A DNA stretch of 64,000 nucleotides from Lathyrus oleraceus (taxonomy: Eukaryota; Streptophyta; Magnoliopsida; Fabales; Fabaceae). The DNA lies in the NCBI RefSeq assembly GCF_024323335.1, contig NC_066585.1, positions 530,738,582 through 530,802,581 of the forward strand. Reading direction: 5' to 3'. The notes beneath the pieces are model-generated. The model ran no database searches, was not told the origin of the DNA, and saw only the letters and a program-made list of their open reading frames with translations. Shown one piece after another: positions 11,215-24,010 of the stretch. Positions within the stretch are counted from its first letter, which is position 1, and every line of letters begins with the position of its first letter. A program made the translations under genes and the position numbers.

Positions 11215-13702
11215 TCCCAAGCAACCTATTGTCCCCGTTTGAGTTGATGATTGATCCCCTTTGCAGTTTATTTTCCCTAGCTAAGATGTCTACGTTTTGC
11301 GTTCCACAATTGTGACTTGATTGAAACCTGGTTATCTCGGAACCTTTATTTTGTCTCCAGATCCCCATTTGCATTTGTGTTGAATAACTGCGACAGTTTC
11401 TCCCTGTGCGAGTCAGATTCGATAATCTCTACCTTGGAATTGGTTTATTTCGCGATTTCCAAGAAGAATCTGATGATTATTAAGGAATTTGATGGTCTTT
11501 GATTTGTTTCAGCAAGTCACAGTACCCCCAGCAGTTTGCCTACTTCCTCATTCAGAGTTTTGCCTATTGTATCCCAGACGGAGTTCGTCTTTTGATGGAA
11601 GTTTCCTCATCATCGATAGTGCATAGTCCTGAGCAGTATTGATCATGTATCCTGCAAGGTGAGCCCCTATTTGATATGGTGGTGACTTAAAATTCCCCGC
11701 AACATTGACTTGTTAGGATCCTCAGCCGATCCCTCTTTATTCCTCAGCATGATTGGGTGATACTTTTCAGTAGCGCTTTCTTCCCCGCGAGTCTACCATG
11801 TTGGTTGGAAACATGTTACCTATGTCCCTCCCCAACCAGAGTTGATTTATTAGGATCTATATGACTTATTTTCACCCCTAGCAGATTCTCCAGTTGGTGT
11901 TTCCATCTTGTTGAGATTAGCCGAGTGTTTTGTAGTGATGATTCAAAATCCCCGCTATTTGTATCCTTTGTGCTGTTTGGTCAACATAGTCATAAATCAT
12001 GCATATGCATGCATAAAATGCATCATCAGATATTTCATTGTGCATTTTCTATCACATTGATCTTTATTTTGATCCCTTTCTTTGGCGAGATCGTCTCTCC
12101 ATGCAGATTTGGTGTGTCTGTCCTCCTTCAATTGTAGAGTGTCAGCCCCTTACGCAGAAAAAGTTTATCTTTTCTCCTTTCCCCACTGAGTTATTTTCTC
12201 GTGGATGATTATTATTTCAGTTTCCTTCCCAGATTAATATCTGGATGGAGCCACTCCCTTTGGGTTATATCCTCATTGGATGGAGTCTTATTTGACCGTT
12301 TTTTTCTAGTTCTTACCTAGATAGATCTTTTGGTCCCTCGAGAGTTTATTACCCAGTAACTGGTAATATTTTTCTTGGTGTTAAGTATTTTACCTATGTT
12401 AATTTACCTAGTAAATGGTAAAAGGTAATTTGCTTCTTTGATTCGTTCCTCCAGCGGATTCATTTTTCGTTTCCCCGGCAGTCTATCCTTGATATGTTCA
12501 TCTTAACTGGTGACAGATATTCTTCCCGTTTGGTATTCTACCCAGTAAAAAGGTAGTTATAATTCCTATTTCCCCAGAAGAGTTCATCCTTGATATGTTC
12601 ACATTAACCGGTGACAAATTGTCTCTTTCTTCGGTATTCTACCCAGTAACCGATAGTTGTAATTTCTATCTGCGGTATTCTACCCAGTAACCGGTACTTA
12701 TAATTCCTATTTATGGTATTCTACCCATTAAATAGTAGATATAAATCCTATTCTCCCCTCAGAGTCTATCCTTGATATGTTCACTTTAAACAGTGACAAA
12801 TTTTCTCTTTGTTTGGTCTTCTATCCCCACAGATAGTTGTAAACCCTATTTTCCCCCGGCAGTCTATCCTTGATATGTTCACTCTAACCGGCGACGAATA
12901 TTCTTCCTTTGAGTTTATCCTTGATATGTTCACTTTAACCAGCGATAAATACTCTCTCTTCGATCTTCTTACCAGTAACAGGCAGTTGTAAATCCTACTT
13001 GACATCTTTTCCCAGTATGTCATTCTTACCTAGTAACTGATAATGAATGTGCCTCTTTTATCAGCGAGTCATCCTTGATATGATTACCCTAACCGGTAAC
13101 GGATGTCCCTCTGTCCGAATGTATTAATCTTCTTACCTAGTAACAGGTAGTAGATAATACATCTCTGTTACTCCTGTGTTGAAGTATTTCTTCCCCAGTT
13201 GAGTTTGAGTCCATATTTCCCTAGTAAAATCGCCAGTCCACTGTGGCGTTCGAGTATTCAGCTTTACTCTGATTTGCGCATTTCCCAACAGGTGTTTCTT
13301 GTTGTATTGGTGTTATCCCAAAACATGCAACTTTCTTTTCTCCCCAGTCCGTGTATTTCCATTGATTTATTTTCATGGAAATCCCCTCGTGTCTCCAGCA
13401 GATTAAAGTCGTAGCCTAGCCTATGCATAGATTTTTATCCCCCAGAGTCTCTGTCTCCTCAGTGAGTTTTCCTTATGGAATGCATTATGCTCCTGTGGAT
13501 TTTCGGTCTCTCCGGATTCTTTTCCTCTGTGTCAATATATTCCCCACAAATAATATTTTAACATTCATATCGTATGCATCATGAGGTATCTTAGGGACCA
13601 AAATTTGTTTCTAGATGTTGTTATTTAAGTCCATTCTGCTGCGTTGATACGAAGATTTTAACCTTCACATCCTCATTTAGAATGTCCTTAAATAGGGGTA
13701 GC
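11215..13702 (+). repeat. 3' internal region of an Ogre-like element with degenerate repeats
   Basis: Long non-coding, T/C-rich stretch leading up to a long LTR. The phrase TCCTTGATATGTTCA recurs at about 12487, 12587, 12769, 12867, 12918 and, degenerate, 13072, usually followed by TTAACCGGTGAC-like text. A second phrase, TACCCAGTAACCGGTA, recurs between 12350 and 13150. It ends in the purine-rich AAATAGGGGTAGC (13690-13702), which fits a polypurine tract before an LTR. The protein-coding part of this element is missing. Confidence 0.5.
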
Positions 13703-16700
13703 TGTAAGACCCCAATTTTGACCCTAAGATCCCTCATGGCATCTCATCATTTGCATTGGCTTTGGGATCACACCTTGGCATCCTCCTTACACCTCATTCA
13801 TTGGGTTTTTATTGGGAGAGATCACCAAGCACATTTAATTGTATCATACTTTATCTTCTTTTGTCCACCCGTGCCTTATAAAGCCCACAACTAGGGTTTG
13901 AGACCCTCAATGCAAAGAGATCAATCCAATAATGCTCCAAATTTATTCAAAACATCATATATGGATCCCCATGTTTTTTATTTATCATTTTTATCAAGAA
14001 TTCATCAAGAGTTTGAAGCTTGTTTGCCTTGGAAGCCCTAATTCATCTGGGTATCTTGTGTGACTTCCTCAGCAAATTTCTTCACAAACTGGTCAAAGAT
14101 ATAAATGTATACTTCATTTTACATCATCTCAAGCATATATGATCCTCCATGAGTTCCAAATATCAAGAGAACTTCAAGTTTTCAAGTTGGTCTAAACAAG
14201 TTGACCAGAGAAAGTCAATTGGTCAAAACTGGGGTTTCTTATACCCCATCTCCTACATTTTTTGTCATATGAAAATGATTCCAAGAAAAAAGTTACTCTT
14301 TATGACATTCCAAACAACTTTCATGTTGACATCAAGAGTTAATTTTGATTGGAAAGTCATTTTTTATGGTCAAAGATTATAGGTCATTTTGTTTGTGCCC
14401 TAGTTAGGAGGTCAACTTCCAAGGACCATAACTTGCTCAATACTTATGATATGAACGCCATACAAGTTCCATGATCAATTTGAAGAGGTTTAATCCAACT
14501 TTTATTATTTGAGAAATGTGAAATTCTACTTGTAAGGGCATGTGCCAAGAGGAAACATTATAGGTCATTTTGGGCCATTACCATTGAACAAGCAATTTTT
14601 TTCAACTTCCAAAATGCATAACTCCCTCATGCCAAATTCAAAGATGTCAAATTTATGACCAAATTTAAGAGGGATTAAAGAGATACAACTTTGGTGAAGG
14701 AATAATTTCCATTTTAAGATCATAGAAAATGTTATTCAAGGTGGGATAAGTGGTCATTTGACTTGGGACTTAGAAAATTTTCAATCATGTTTGATTTCTC
14801 AAACTTCCACCTTAAAATTCATCATGATCCAAGCTCCAAATAAAAAAGTGTTCAACATCAAAGTTGTTCCTCTTGATGTCACCTTTCTAAAACGTCCAAG
14901 ATCACTTCATATGGATAAGAATTGAGGGACTTGCATATGGTTCCTTTGTTGGGTTTGTTTTGGCAAGTTTTGGATTCAAATGATCATTTCTCTTTGCATG
15001 CTTCCATGTGATGACCTCAGTATTCATTATGCATGAATTGAAGTTGGATTGAATCATTGATTAGGCCTCATTTATTGCCCATGCATCCATGCACCATTGT
15101 TTCTAATTTTGGCAAAGTTTTAAAGGGTGCAAAATTGAACTCCATTGCCTATATAAACAAGTGCATTGCCTCAAGATCAATAGATACACATTGCCCAAGC
15201 TTTTCCAAGAGATCTCAGAACCCTACACCATAGAATACCTTGAGGATTTCTTTGAAATCGAGTTTGAATTTCACCTTCTGTTTTGAGATTCAAACTCCAA
15301 GGATTGATTGCCTTTTTCATCTCAATTGGTCACTGCAAGCAAGAGGAGGAAGAACCAAGTGAATTCAGATCAAGATGACGCCAATATGAAGCTACCCGAA
15401 GGTGAATTTTCTCAAACTTCTCTTCTTCGATTCTCCCTTATTTCTCCATTATCTTGCTTGATTGTTGGTTGGCTGAAGTCCTACCAATATAGGAAACAAG
15501 ATTGAGTTGCTTTCAGGTCAAATCGAAGCAACTCAGTTCACGATCCTCAAAATTCAAATCCACGTATCTTTCAATATACTTGAATCGAGCTCCTAGGCAT
15601 TTTTCCTTTAAAATGATGTCCTTACTTTTCATTTTGGTGGTGGTTGATGGTGGACCAGTCCGGTGAGGTCCACCTGAGAAGAAGACCGGAGCTAGGGCTC
15701 CGGTGATGTGCTGGCGTGCATCCTGGCCATCTGATCTATTTGAAATGTTTTAATCCCAGCCTTTCCTTGTGATTACCAAGCCTGCAAAGCATTGACTAAA
15801 GACCATTGTGGAACACGCGCTTGGCCATCAGATCTGCCACCTCAATTAATGAGGGAGATCTGATGACCCTTGTTTTTTTGAATTATATTTTATTTTTTGA
15901 ATTTTCGTTTAATCCTTTTATTTTGTTTAATTCATAATAATTTCAATTTTAATCCAAAAATATGTGACTTTCAACAAAAATCTTTAAATATTTTTATCTC
16001 CCATATTTTGAATTAAAATTATTTTTTGGATTAATTTTGATATTTTTCATGAATTAAATGTTTTTGTGCATATTTTTAATTATTTAAAAATACTTATGAC
16101 TTTCCAAAAATCATGATTTTTTTTGTCTAAGGTCCTTTGACCTTGTTTGATCTAGGATAAATCCCTTGGCAATTTATTTGGTATTTTGAAGGGATTTGAG
16201 GTTTTGACCAAATTAAAATGCATTTTAATTCATATTTAAATTGAATAATTGCTTGAAAATTACGTTAAGCCATTTTTATGGTCTTGTGGTGTTTGACTTT
16301 CTGTTTGGGCCTTGGTCATGGTTGATTTGAATTTTGTTTGATCAAAACCATTGAATTTAGGGGATTGATGAAATGTACATTTCATCTCCCAAAATGAATG
16401 AATGGTATTGATTAGATGAAATTCCTCTCATGATCAATTTGTGTTTCTTATTCCCCTTCCCTCTTCATCTTCATCCATATTCTTCCCCAATCCATCATTG
16501 ACCAATGAAATCTCTTCATGTCTAATGTTAGTTGATTCATTAATTACCTTGTGTTAGATGAACCAACATGAGCCAGACTGAGATAGGTCGTTCCCCATTT
16601 TCTTTTAGTGTGTGGTATGTTTTAGGAGTTTGGTTCTTTGTACCAAATCTCTAACATACATTAACACCTATATTTTTATTGCTCGACCTCAGATAGTTGT

Positions 16701-18392
16701 GACTTCTATATAAGTCCAATTACGATTGGTTAACATAGAGCTAAATTTAATCAAGAAGGCATAATATTCTTGTAAGTGAGATTGTAAGTCTCCCATTATT
16801 CATGGCATTGTATGGAGACTTGACCTATTTTCCTTTCATAAGAGCTAGTGGCATACTTGTTGAATTATCCAAGTTAGAGCCCTTCTCATGGATGATGTCT
16901 TGGTTCAAGGATTCATAATTATGAATGAATGGTTGAGTGTTCTCCAAAGAATGACTTAACAAAATTAAAACTCTTCACTAACACTTGACTAACTTTTATT
17001 CATTTTGTTTTTACTTTCAAGTCATTTACTTAATGCAATTTAAGTTTCAGTCCATTTATCATTCATCTGCCATTTATATTTCATGTAACTTGTTTATGTT
17101 TCAGTTCTTTTTACTTTGCTCACTTGAGCCACATCTTGTGATTGTATATATTGTTTGTTTGTCTTTGCTTTTGTTTGTGGTCTTGGGATCTTAAAACACC
17201 TAATAACAATAAAAATACTAAAAGATATCTTGGTGGACTGTTAGATTTGATATGAGCTTTTTGAACTTAGAATTAGGCAACATTCCCTGTGCTAAAGGAC
17301 TTGGTCAATGCCAACATTGGAAACTGAGCTATCTCTACTTGAGCCTTCATATGCTGCAAGACCTTGGATGCCTTGGACCCATCTGTTACTCTGTCTCTAT
17401 GTTTAATTGTTATTTTGTCTATATTTGATGTTTTGTTCTGAGTTGATCAAGGAATATTTCATCTGCTACGTGGGAAGACATTGAAGATGGCTAGTGGTTG
17501 GATGGTTTGCTTGGATATTTTGGCCATCTTTATTTGATGCCTTGATATTCACATAATGCTTGGATGTTGTTTATTGCTTATGACTTATTTCTTGTTAACG
17601 TCTAAAGGAAAATGGGTTTCTATATGACATTCTTGTCTGTTGGATTGCTTCCCATTGGTCAGATCTTTTCAACCCTTAACTTTTAATTTTTTCTTAGGAT
17701 ATTCCCTTCATCTCCTCCTACTTCTTAAATTTCAAAATTTCTCCCTCTTTTCAAAAAAATTATTTGTTTGTGTTTTCTAACTTAGACATGTTTTAATGAT
17801 TAGAAACTTTGGCCTTATGCCAACGGGTTTTTATATATTTTTCTTAATCAAGCTTGTAAATGAACTTAACAATATTGACTTTAATTTCAAAAAGACAAAA
17901 AGAACTAACAACGACAGTCAGAAACTTTGGCCTTTTGTGCATTCTTATTAAATATTTATTAAAATCAATTCACCAACTTCTTTGAAATTTTTTACCATGA
18001 ACTACGAGGTTTTGATCCCTCATTTTTATGTTGGTATGTAGGCACAAGACCGAAGGTCTTGTCAAACACAAAAATATAATCAATGAATTCTTTTCTCATC
18101 TCCTCACTTTATATTTTGTCAAACTTCATTTAAACCAAATCACTTGTACACAAAAAGGGCTCCCTAGGAGTACCTAGGACACTTTGGGTGCTAACACCTT
18201 CCCTCTGTGTAACTAACCCCCTTACCTGTAATCTCTGGCATTTTATTAGTTTTGATTTGAAAACTTCTTATCTTTGAGTTTTGTTCGTACTTTTGCCCTT
18301 TTCCTTTGGAAACAATAAAAACGCAGTGAAGACTCTGGTTTTATTGACGTCAAGCTTATCCATATCTTGATGGTCATGGATTTACCGCTACA
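13703..18392 (+). repeat. Long 3' LTR of an Ogre-like element
   Basis: This 4.7-kb non-coding block begins TGTAAGACCCCAATTTTG directly after a polypurine tract and ends TTTACCGCTACA. Ogre elements are known for LTRs of this size. A TATA box (TATATAAA) is at 15150-15157, with a GC-rich patch around 15650-15720. The block ends with ATGTAGGCACAAGACCGAAGG (about 18036) and GGGTGCTAACACC (about 18187), shared in pattern with the LTR at the window start. The right flank is a minus-strand gag; no target duplication could be checked because the partner LTR is absent. Confidence 0.6.
15150..15157 (+). promoter_or_regulatory. TATA box in the Ogre-like LTR
   Basis: TATATAAA lies about 1.45 kb into the LTR and is the best core-promoter candidate seen there. 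Usage is not shown by the sequence. Confidence 0.35.
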
Positions 18393-21004
18393 AGTAGGGT
18401 TTCCCATCAGGTCTCGACGTTGCCGCATTGCGCTTTGCCTCTGGGACCTCATGCTCATTTGTCACAACTTCTCTTTTAGCCTTCTTCCTCCTCTGATGAC
18501 GCCTCCACTACGTACACATCATATGGTTCTTGCCTTTATAGGTCTGAGGGATCTGAAATTTCCCTTCATCTCTTTCTGAGCCTTGCCACTGGGCATCCCT
18601 GCCTTGGGATTGACCTCCTTCCATTTCAGATGATTTACCCCTTTTTTGTCGAGGGGCTTTACCCACTTATCTTTGGATGCACTAGCAAGTGGTCTAAAGG
18701 TTTTCTGTCGAGGCTGCTGAAACTGCCTCCTGTACTCCTCATTCCTACGATATCCGCCCCCATTGTTAGGACCGAAGCTAGTTGTTCGACCTTTTCCCCG
18801 TCCACGTCCGGGGTTAACCCTTCGAGAGATGTCCAATTTCTTCGCCGATTCTTCGTCGAACACGACACTGCAACATGGGGACATAATGGTTTTAGAGTCA
18901 TTGAGCTTGCAATGCTCAAGGAAGTCAATTGATCCCTCTTCATAATGGGGATAGACCTCTTGGTAGTCAGAATCAGCAATGGTGGAGATCTGTTATCCTT
19001 TGTCGATATCCATGTTAGAGCCATCGACAACTTCCACCATCAGTATCTCTATGGGCTCAGCATAGTGGGCCTCCTCCATCTGCACGGGGTCTGACTCAAC
19101 TTTCATCAATGACTTTGGCTTCTCGCCAAATTTTAATCTTCCATCATTCATAGCTTATTGGACCAAATTCCTGAAAAGCACACATTGAGAAATTTTATGA
19201 ACCAAAAAGTTATGGTACTTAAAAAAACCTCTCTTCTTCCTTTGTTCCAAAGGAGGAATTTTCAAACTGGGGGGATACTAATGACCATCTTTGACTGACA
19301 AATAAAATTTCTCATCACATTTTGTAATGTCGAAAGTGTAAGTTCTAGTAGCGAACTTCTCATTTTTGTTAGTTTTGACTAGATTTTTCCCGTTCGATGG
19401 TTTTAGTAAGTTACAAACATAAGGAGGTTCAGGCTTCAATTCAGCCATGTTTACCTTTTCTTCTTCAGAACAATCATCACATATGCCGGAGACATGATCA
19501 TCTGCCTATATGTAAGCAACTTTTTTTTTTATGGAATTTACTTGTTCTGGCTTTCTCAGCTTTTAGGCGCTCAACCTGGAGAACCCTATTCGCGAGTTGA
19601 GCCATGTCTCCCAGGTGCCGAGTATCTAATTTCTTTCTAATTGAGTAGTCTAAACCGTCAGTGACCATTTTGACCAACTCATGCTTAGGCACCTGGGTGA
19701 AGCACCTCGACTTCAAAAGTTTGAACCTATTAAAATAGTTGTCTATCGACTCGGGGACTTTGCGTTTAACACTTGCCAACTCTTTCAGACTAATTTTCGA
19801 TTGTCCCATATAAAATTATTCGTAGAGTAGCCTTTCTAACTGGCTTCATGATTGGACAAAATGGGGGAGGGAGAGTGGTGAACCAAGTAAAAGCATTTTT
19901 TGTTAGAGAATTTGGGAAGTATTTTAAATTCAAATTTCAAGTAAAGGCATGTTCTACTGTCGACTCGTTAGTGTCTCCAACGAACTTGGTAAACTTTGGG
20001 ACTTTCCATACCTTGGGTAACTCCGTTTGCCGAACATATTCTGACAAAGGAGATATAAAATCTGGTCGGTAGGGTCCCACATTAAGGCCATTTTGGGCCA
20101 AAATTTCTTCGACCACGTTTGCTATGTTGTTCTGTCCTGCGAAATTATTCTGCTGGACATACCTAAGCATTTGGTTAACATTCTGATTTCTCTAAACCAT
20201 CAGAGGCCTAGGGTTATTTTGTTCTATTTGTTCTACATCTTCCTTGTTCAGGGGAGGTTTTGGATGCAACCCTTGGCTCTGGCCTAAAATGGTCGGTGTT
20301 ATGCCATTCTCAGGAATTTCGACCGCTCTAGCATTCAATATTTGCGGAGAATGTCGAAGTTGCGTTGGGGGCGTGCCAAAGAAATCAACGATACACCCCA
20401 TTTGACTTATTAACACTTCATATGTTTGATTCATATTTGAAATCAACGGGTTAAAAATAGTTCCCATTTGTTGGGTGAGGGTATTCACTAACTTTAAATT
20501 ACTCTAATCCATTTGCTGCCTCATGGCCATCATCGAAGTTGTATTCAAAGATGGTGTATTCTAGGGGATATAGTTTATCCCTCATGGTCGTACCATATTG
20601 TTGATGGTCGGCGCTCATGCATTGTAGGGGTTATACAATGGTGTTATGACCATCACATTGTCACTAAAAGTTGACACATTTGGTTGAAGGTTCGCCATCA
20701 TGGACGTTGGCATACCATAAGAGTAATCTCTGTCAGGCGGTAGCATTAAGAACCCAAACAAAGGTCTCACAATCGCAAGATTATTCAGAGAATTTCATGA
20801 CTGCAGTGGGGGTGTATCCCCCTGCAATGGCATCACTGTGATTGACGCTATTGATACCATAAAAGCAGTCGTTCTAACCGGTGTTGAGAGAACTGGCTCC
20901 TCAACCGCCGAGACTGTCGGCTGTTGTGTTATATTTTGAGAATTATTCTGGGGATTAACGTTATCGATGGGACAATGAGATATTCTAGACAAAACCTTTA
21001 CCAC
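18393..21004 (-). pseudogene. Ty3/gypsy gag pseudogene, minus strand
   Basis: Reading leftward from an ATG at 21002-21004, a P/N/T-rich N-terminal part (to about 20500) is followed by a gag core: SEYVRQTELPKVWKVPKFTKF and GDTNESTVEHAF (20170-19937), then after a gap MGQSKISLKELASV, NRFKLLKSRCFTQVPKHELV and LDTRHLGDMAQLANRVLQVERL (19809-19510). A basic C-terminal region follows (18884-18519, GRGRGKGRTTSFGPNN and YRRNEEYRRQFQQPRQKTF). Many stops and frameshifts are present. It is truncated at 18393, where the long Ogre-like LTR begins, so protease and polymerase are absent. Confidence 0.7.
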
Positions 21005-21710
21005 TCCTTATCTTGTTTTCATGTGATCGTTTTCGGCTTGATCAAAATGAGTTTTCAAACACTTGTAAGAAAAATGTTAAAATGTCGACTTCGACTAACA
21101 AGAATGTTTAAAGGAATTGATAGATTTTTTTTGGAAATGCTGAATAAAGTGATTTAAATGACACTGAAATTAAATGGAATGAAACAAGAATCGAGAATGT
21201 AAAACTTAGAAACTTTGCATTGAAAGTAAAGAAATGATAATTCATTTGATCTTACATTCTCTCAACAATTCGCTCGTTTCTCTATACACCGATACTTTGA
21301 GTTTTTAGTGAGATTTCTGTAAAATAATGAACACTCCGAATTCCACATAATGAACTCCTATATATACAAGTATGAAATAACTGCTCCTAACATTTCTATC
21401 TTCAAACTCCGCATCGTAAAGTCCTACATGCAGCGCGTTTCCGTGCTTTCTCCACCTGTCTCTTCAGAAGGAAACCTACAGGCAATTATTGATATTTGAA
21501 CGTAACATTACACGCCCAAATAAATATCATGTCGACCACTTCTCCGTTGTCGGAAGGATTGAGTGGTCGATATTTCCACATGGTCGAAATATCTCTTATA
21601 ACATCCGAAAAATTTGCTAAGTCTAGATCCTGGTCGAACCGAGACGTCTTCGACACTGCCCCTGTTTGCTGAGGTTTTTCTCCTGTCAAAAATCTCAGCT
21701 AACAAAGACA
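21005..21710 (-). repeat. LTR and leader of the minus-strand gypsy element
   Basis: Non-coding sequence lies directly upstream of the gag start. On the minus strand it begins TGTCTTTGTTAGC or TGTTAGC near 21704-21710. It contains a TATA box (GTATATATA, 21359-21367), and a leader runs to the gag ATG. The LTR end and PBS were not resolved. Confidence 0.5.
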
Positions 21711-21753
21711 CCACATATTCACCAAAACCCATAGGTTTTGGGTGAATATGTGG
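21711..21753. repeat. Near-perfect inverted repeat at the edge of the TRIM-like fragment
   Basis: CCACATATTCACCAAAACCC (21711-21730) is followed after three bases by GGTTTTGGGTGAATATGTGG (21734-21753), its reverse complement apart from one shifted G. The right arm belongs to the TRIM-like LTR, so the left arm looks like an inverted scrap of the same LTR. Confidence 0.75.
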
Positions 21754-22070
21754 TATCTCTCTCTCTTGTTGTCATGGAGCATTAGTTTATTTGGTGCCCC
21801 CGACTCTTCCGGACTTCCCAATAATGGTATCAGAGTCGTGGTTCGGCTTTGTGAGGGAGCGGGAGTTGGATCCTATTATAGGATGTGGGAGACTCACACT
21901 TGTGAGGAAGAATGTTGGATGCAAGTGTGAGTGGTTAAAGTCCCACATCGCCTATGAATGAATGAAATATTGGATTTATAAGAGAGATGGTCCATTTACC
22001 TATTACCTTAAGATTTTGGATGAATATATGATGTTTCTTTCATTTGTGTGTTGCTCTTAATCCAATATTA
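21734..22070 (+). mobile_element. TRIM-like short LTR element, truncated
   Basis: A short LTR remnant (21734 to about 21820) is followed by a Met-tRNA-type primer site, about 75 bases of non-coding interior, and a second LTR starting TGTTGGATGC at 21913 and carrying AGTCCCACATCG (21939-21950). Both LTR pieces share a GTTTTGGGTGAATATGTGG / ATTTTGGATGAATATATG segment. The tiny interior without genes fits TRIM elements. Left LTR truncated; right end uncertain. Confidence 0.55.
21825..21837 (+). other. Primer binding site of the TRIM-like element
   Basis: TGGTATCAGAGTC matches the initiator-Met tRNA primer site used by many plant LTR elements, except for one changed base. Confidence 0.6.
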
Positions 22071-23640
22071 ATGTTCATCCTCATCCTCATAATCCAATAA
22101 TAATTTCATAATACCAATATCATAAAATCCTAATTTTTATGCATCGTAATTGTAGGTGATTAATTCCTATCAATGTTACGATTACAATGTCTTCGTCATT
22201 GCATTCATTTGTAGGTGACTGTATTTTAAAACAAATAGTAGGACAGTACAAATAAATAAGTCAATAATGTTTTTTGAGCTAGTATGCATGCGATTGAGTA
22301 CTATATGCATTTGATCTTCATGCAACTCCACTAATTACTTGCATAAAATCAACTTTAGAGTTGGTAATAAGAGAACTTAACTTATTCTTACAATCATTGA
22401 CTATCTGATTAAAAAAACCGACACATCCTCATGGCATGATTTAAAAGTAGGTAAATTCTCAAAAAGAAAACGTTTGGAAATGAGACTTAGTCACAATGTC
22501 TAGAAGATTAGAACTAGTCATAGTTTCTACAAAATCAACTAGCAAAATATCCATGCATTTACATAGATTTAATATTGACTTGAAGTATATGGTTTGTACC
22601 AATTTTTTTAAAATGATTTTTTTTTAGTGTTACATACTTTTATTTAAAAAACATTTACAAACAAAATTTTTATAAAAGCATTAAATAAAAATTTGGTTTA
22701 ATAGTTATTTTTAAAATTTTATTTTAGATATTTTTTATTATTTTTTTAAAGTTCCTTTAGATATCAAAATTTTAAAAAATTATTTAATTTTTAAAATATT
22801 TCAAATTACTTTTTATAAAAATTATTTTTGAGATATAATTTTTTTTAAAAAAATATGTAATTTTAACTATGTTTTAATATTTAATTACATATTTATATTA
22901 AAAGATGTCAAAATTAATTTTTTAATTTATAAAAAAAAATTATATATTTTTTAGTATGTTGATAAACATTTTTATAAAAATTATTTTTAAAAATACATAA
23001 AAAAGTTATTTTTTAAAACTAAAACAAACTGACTCATGTAAGGTTGATATTCTAAAATATAGTAATTTTATAAATATTAATTAATTTATTTATATGTTAA
23101 AATTCGTTAAAATATACTTGTGATGTATTAAAAAAATTATAAAATATTGTTAAATCCAAGGTTAGAACATGGGACATGAATGATAGCATACCCTTATCTT
23201 GACCGATTAAACTAGTCAAAAACATTACCAATATGTCATATTGCATATTTATAACTTTTTAAAAAATTTTAAATTTTTTTCCAAAGTTTTTTAAGGTTTA
23301 GAATTTTAACTTTGATCGCTTCGTACTTGAGATGACCCTGGATAACGACAGTGAAATAAAAGAATGAGATTTTGTAAATTGTATAATTTGTAGATGTGCA
23401 ATGGAGTTTCAAGTGATGGCATTGGTAAATACGATCAACCTTCTTAATTGTATTATGTCTTTTGTGTTATGCTACGACACTTTTCATTTAAGATCTTACT
23501 GCAATTTGTTCTTGAGTCTCTACTCTTAATCTCTACGATTAGAAATAACAAATAAACACATATCTAATAGATATAAGTTAAAAATATCTCTAAAAATAAA
23601 GTAAAAATCAATAATACAAACATAGGGCGAACACATGTAA
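22071..23640. other. AT-rich intergenic stretch
   Basis: No coding sequence recognised. 22560-23040 and 23040-23160 are extremely rich in A and T with long T and A runs. Around 23160 a phrase resembling degenerate repeat text appears (AGAACATGGGACATGAATG), but no family was assigned. Confidence 0.4.
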
Positions 23641-23930
23641 TTACCCTAAAAAATGTGCAGGTATGAGTGTGAGTACAATGTTGTAGTATTGTCCTCCATT
23701 TGATCTAATGGGACGACTCCCCGCATATAACACTATGTTAGACGAAAAGGGTTTTAACCATCTACCATATATAAATCTAACAAAGCATAATTTCAAGTAT
23801 TATCTCACTCTCACTCTCAAAATACTTCTTTATGATTTCTCCCGTACAAACGTCAGAGTGCTAACCTTGTAGGTCCTTTCCGCTTCCTAGACAAGAGATG
23901 CTTTGAAGCCTCTTGTAACTTTAAGCTGAC
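23641..23930 (+). repeat. LTR fragment of Tat-like family T2, copy A
   Basis: Non-coding. It aligns by eye with 60640-60830: both contain TTTAACC, a TATATAA box (here about 23770) and then CACTCTCACTCTCAAAATA (23811-23829 here) before TATGATTTC. Its place before a gag-like stretch suggests a 5' LTR. Boundaries are approximate. Confidence 0.5.
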
Positions 23931-24010
23931 TTAGGCATGCAATGAAATAGTAACTCTAAGCCGACTTAGGCATGCAATGAAATAGTAACCTATTTAATGA
24001 CGTCTAAAAC

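Noticed and set aside
11925..13023. Short ORFs in the Ogre-like 3' region
   Set aside because: They lie in repetitive T/C-rich text and change frame between repeat units, so they are chance frames.
18659..19030. Separate minus-strand protein at 19030-18659
   Set aside because: It overlaps in a different frame the better gag frame that contains the GRGRGKGR and QFQQPRQKTF motifs.
21734..22070. Cassandra-type TRIM with a 5S rRNA promoter
   Set aside because: The LTR lacks recognisable 5S internal promoter boxes; only the general AGTCCCACATCG phrase is shared with many plant LTRs.
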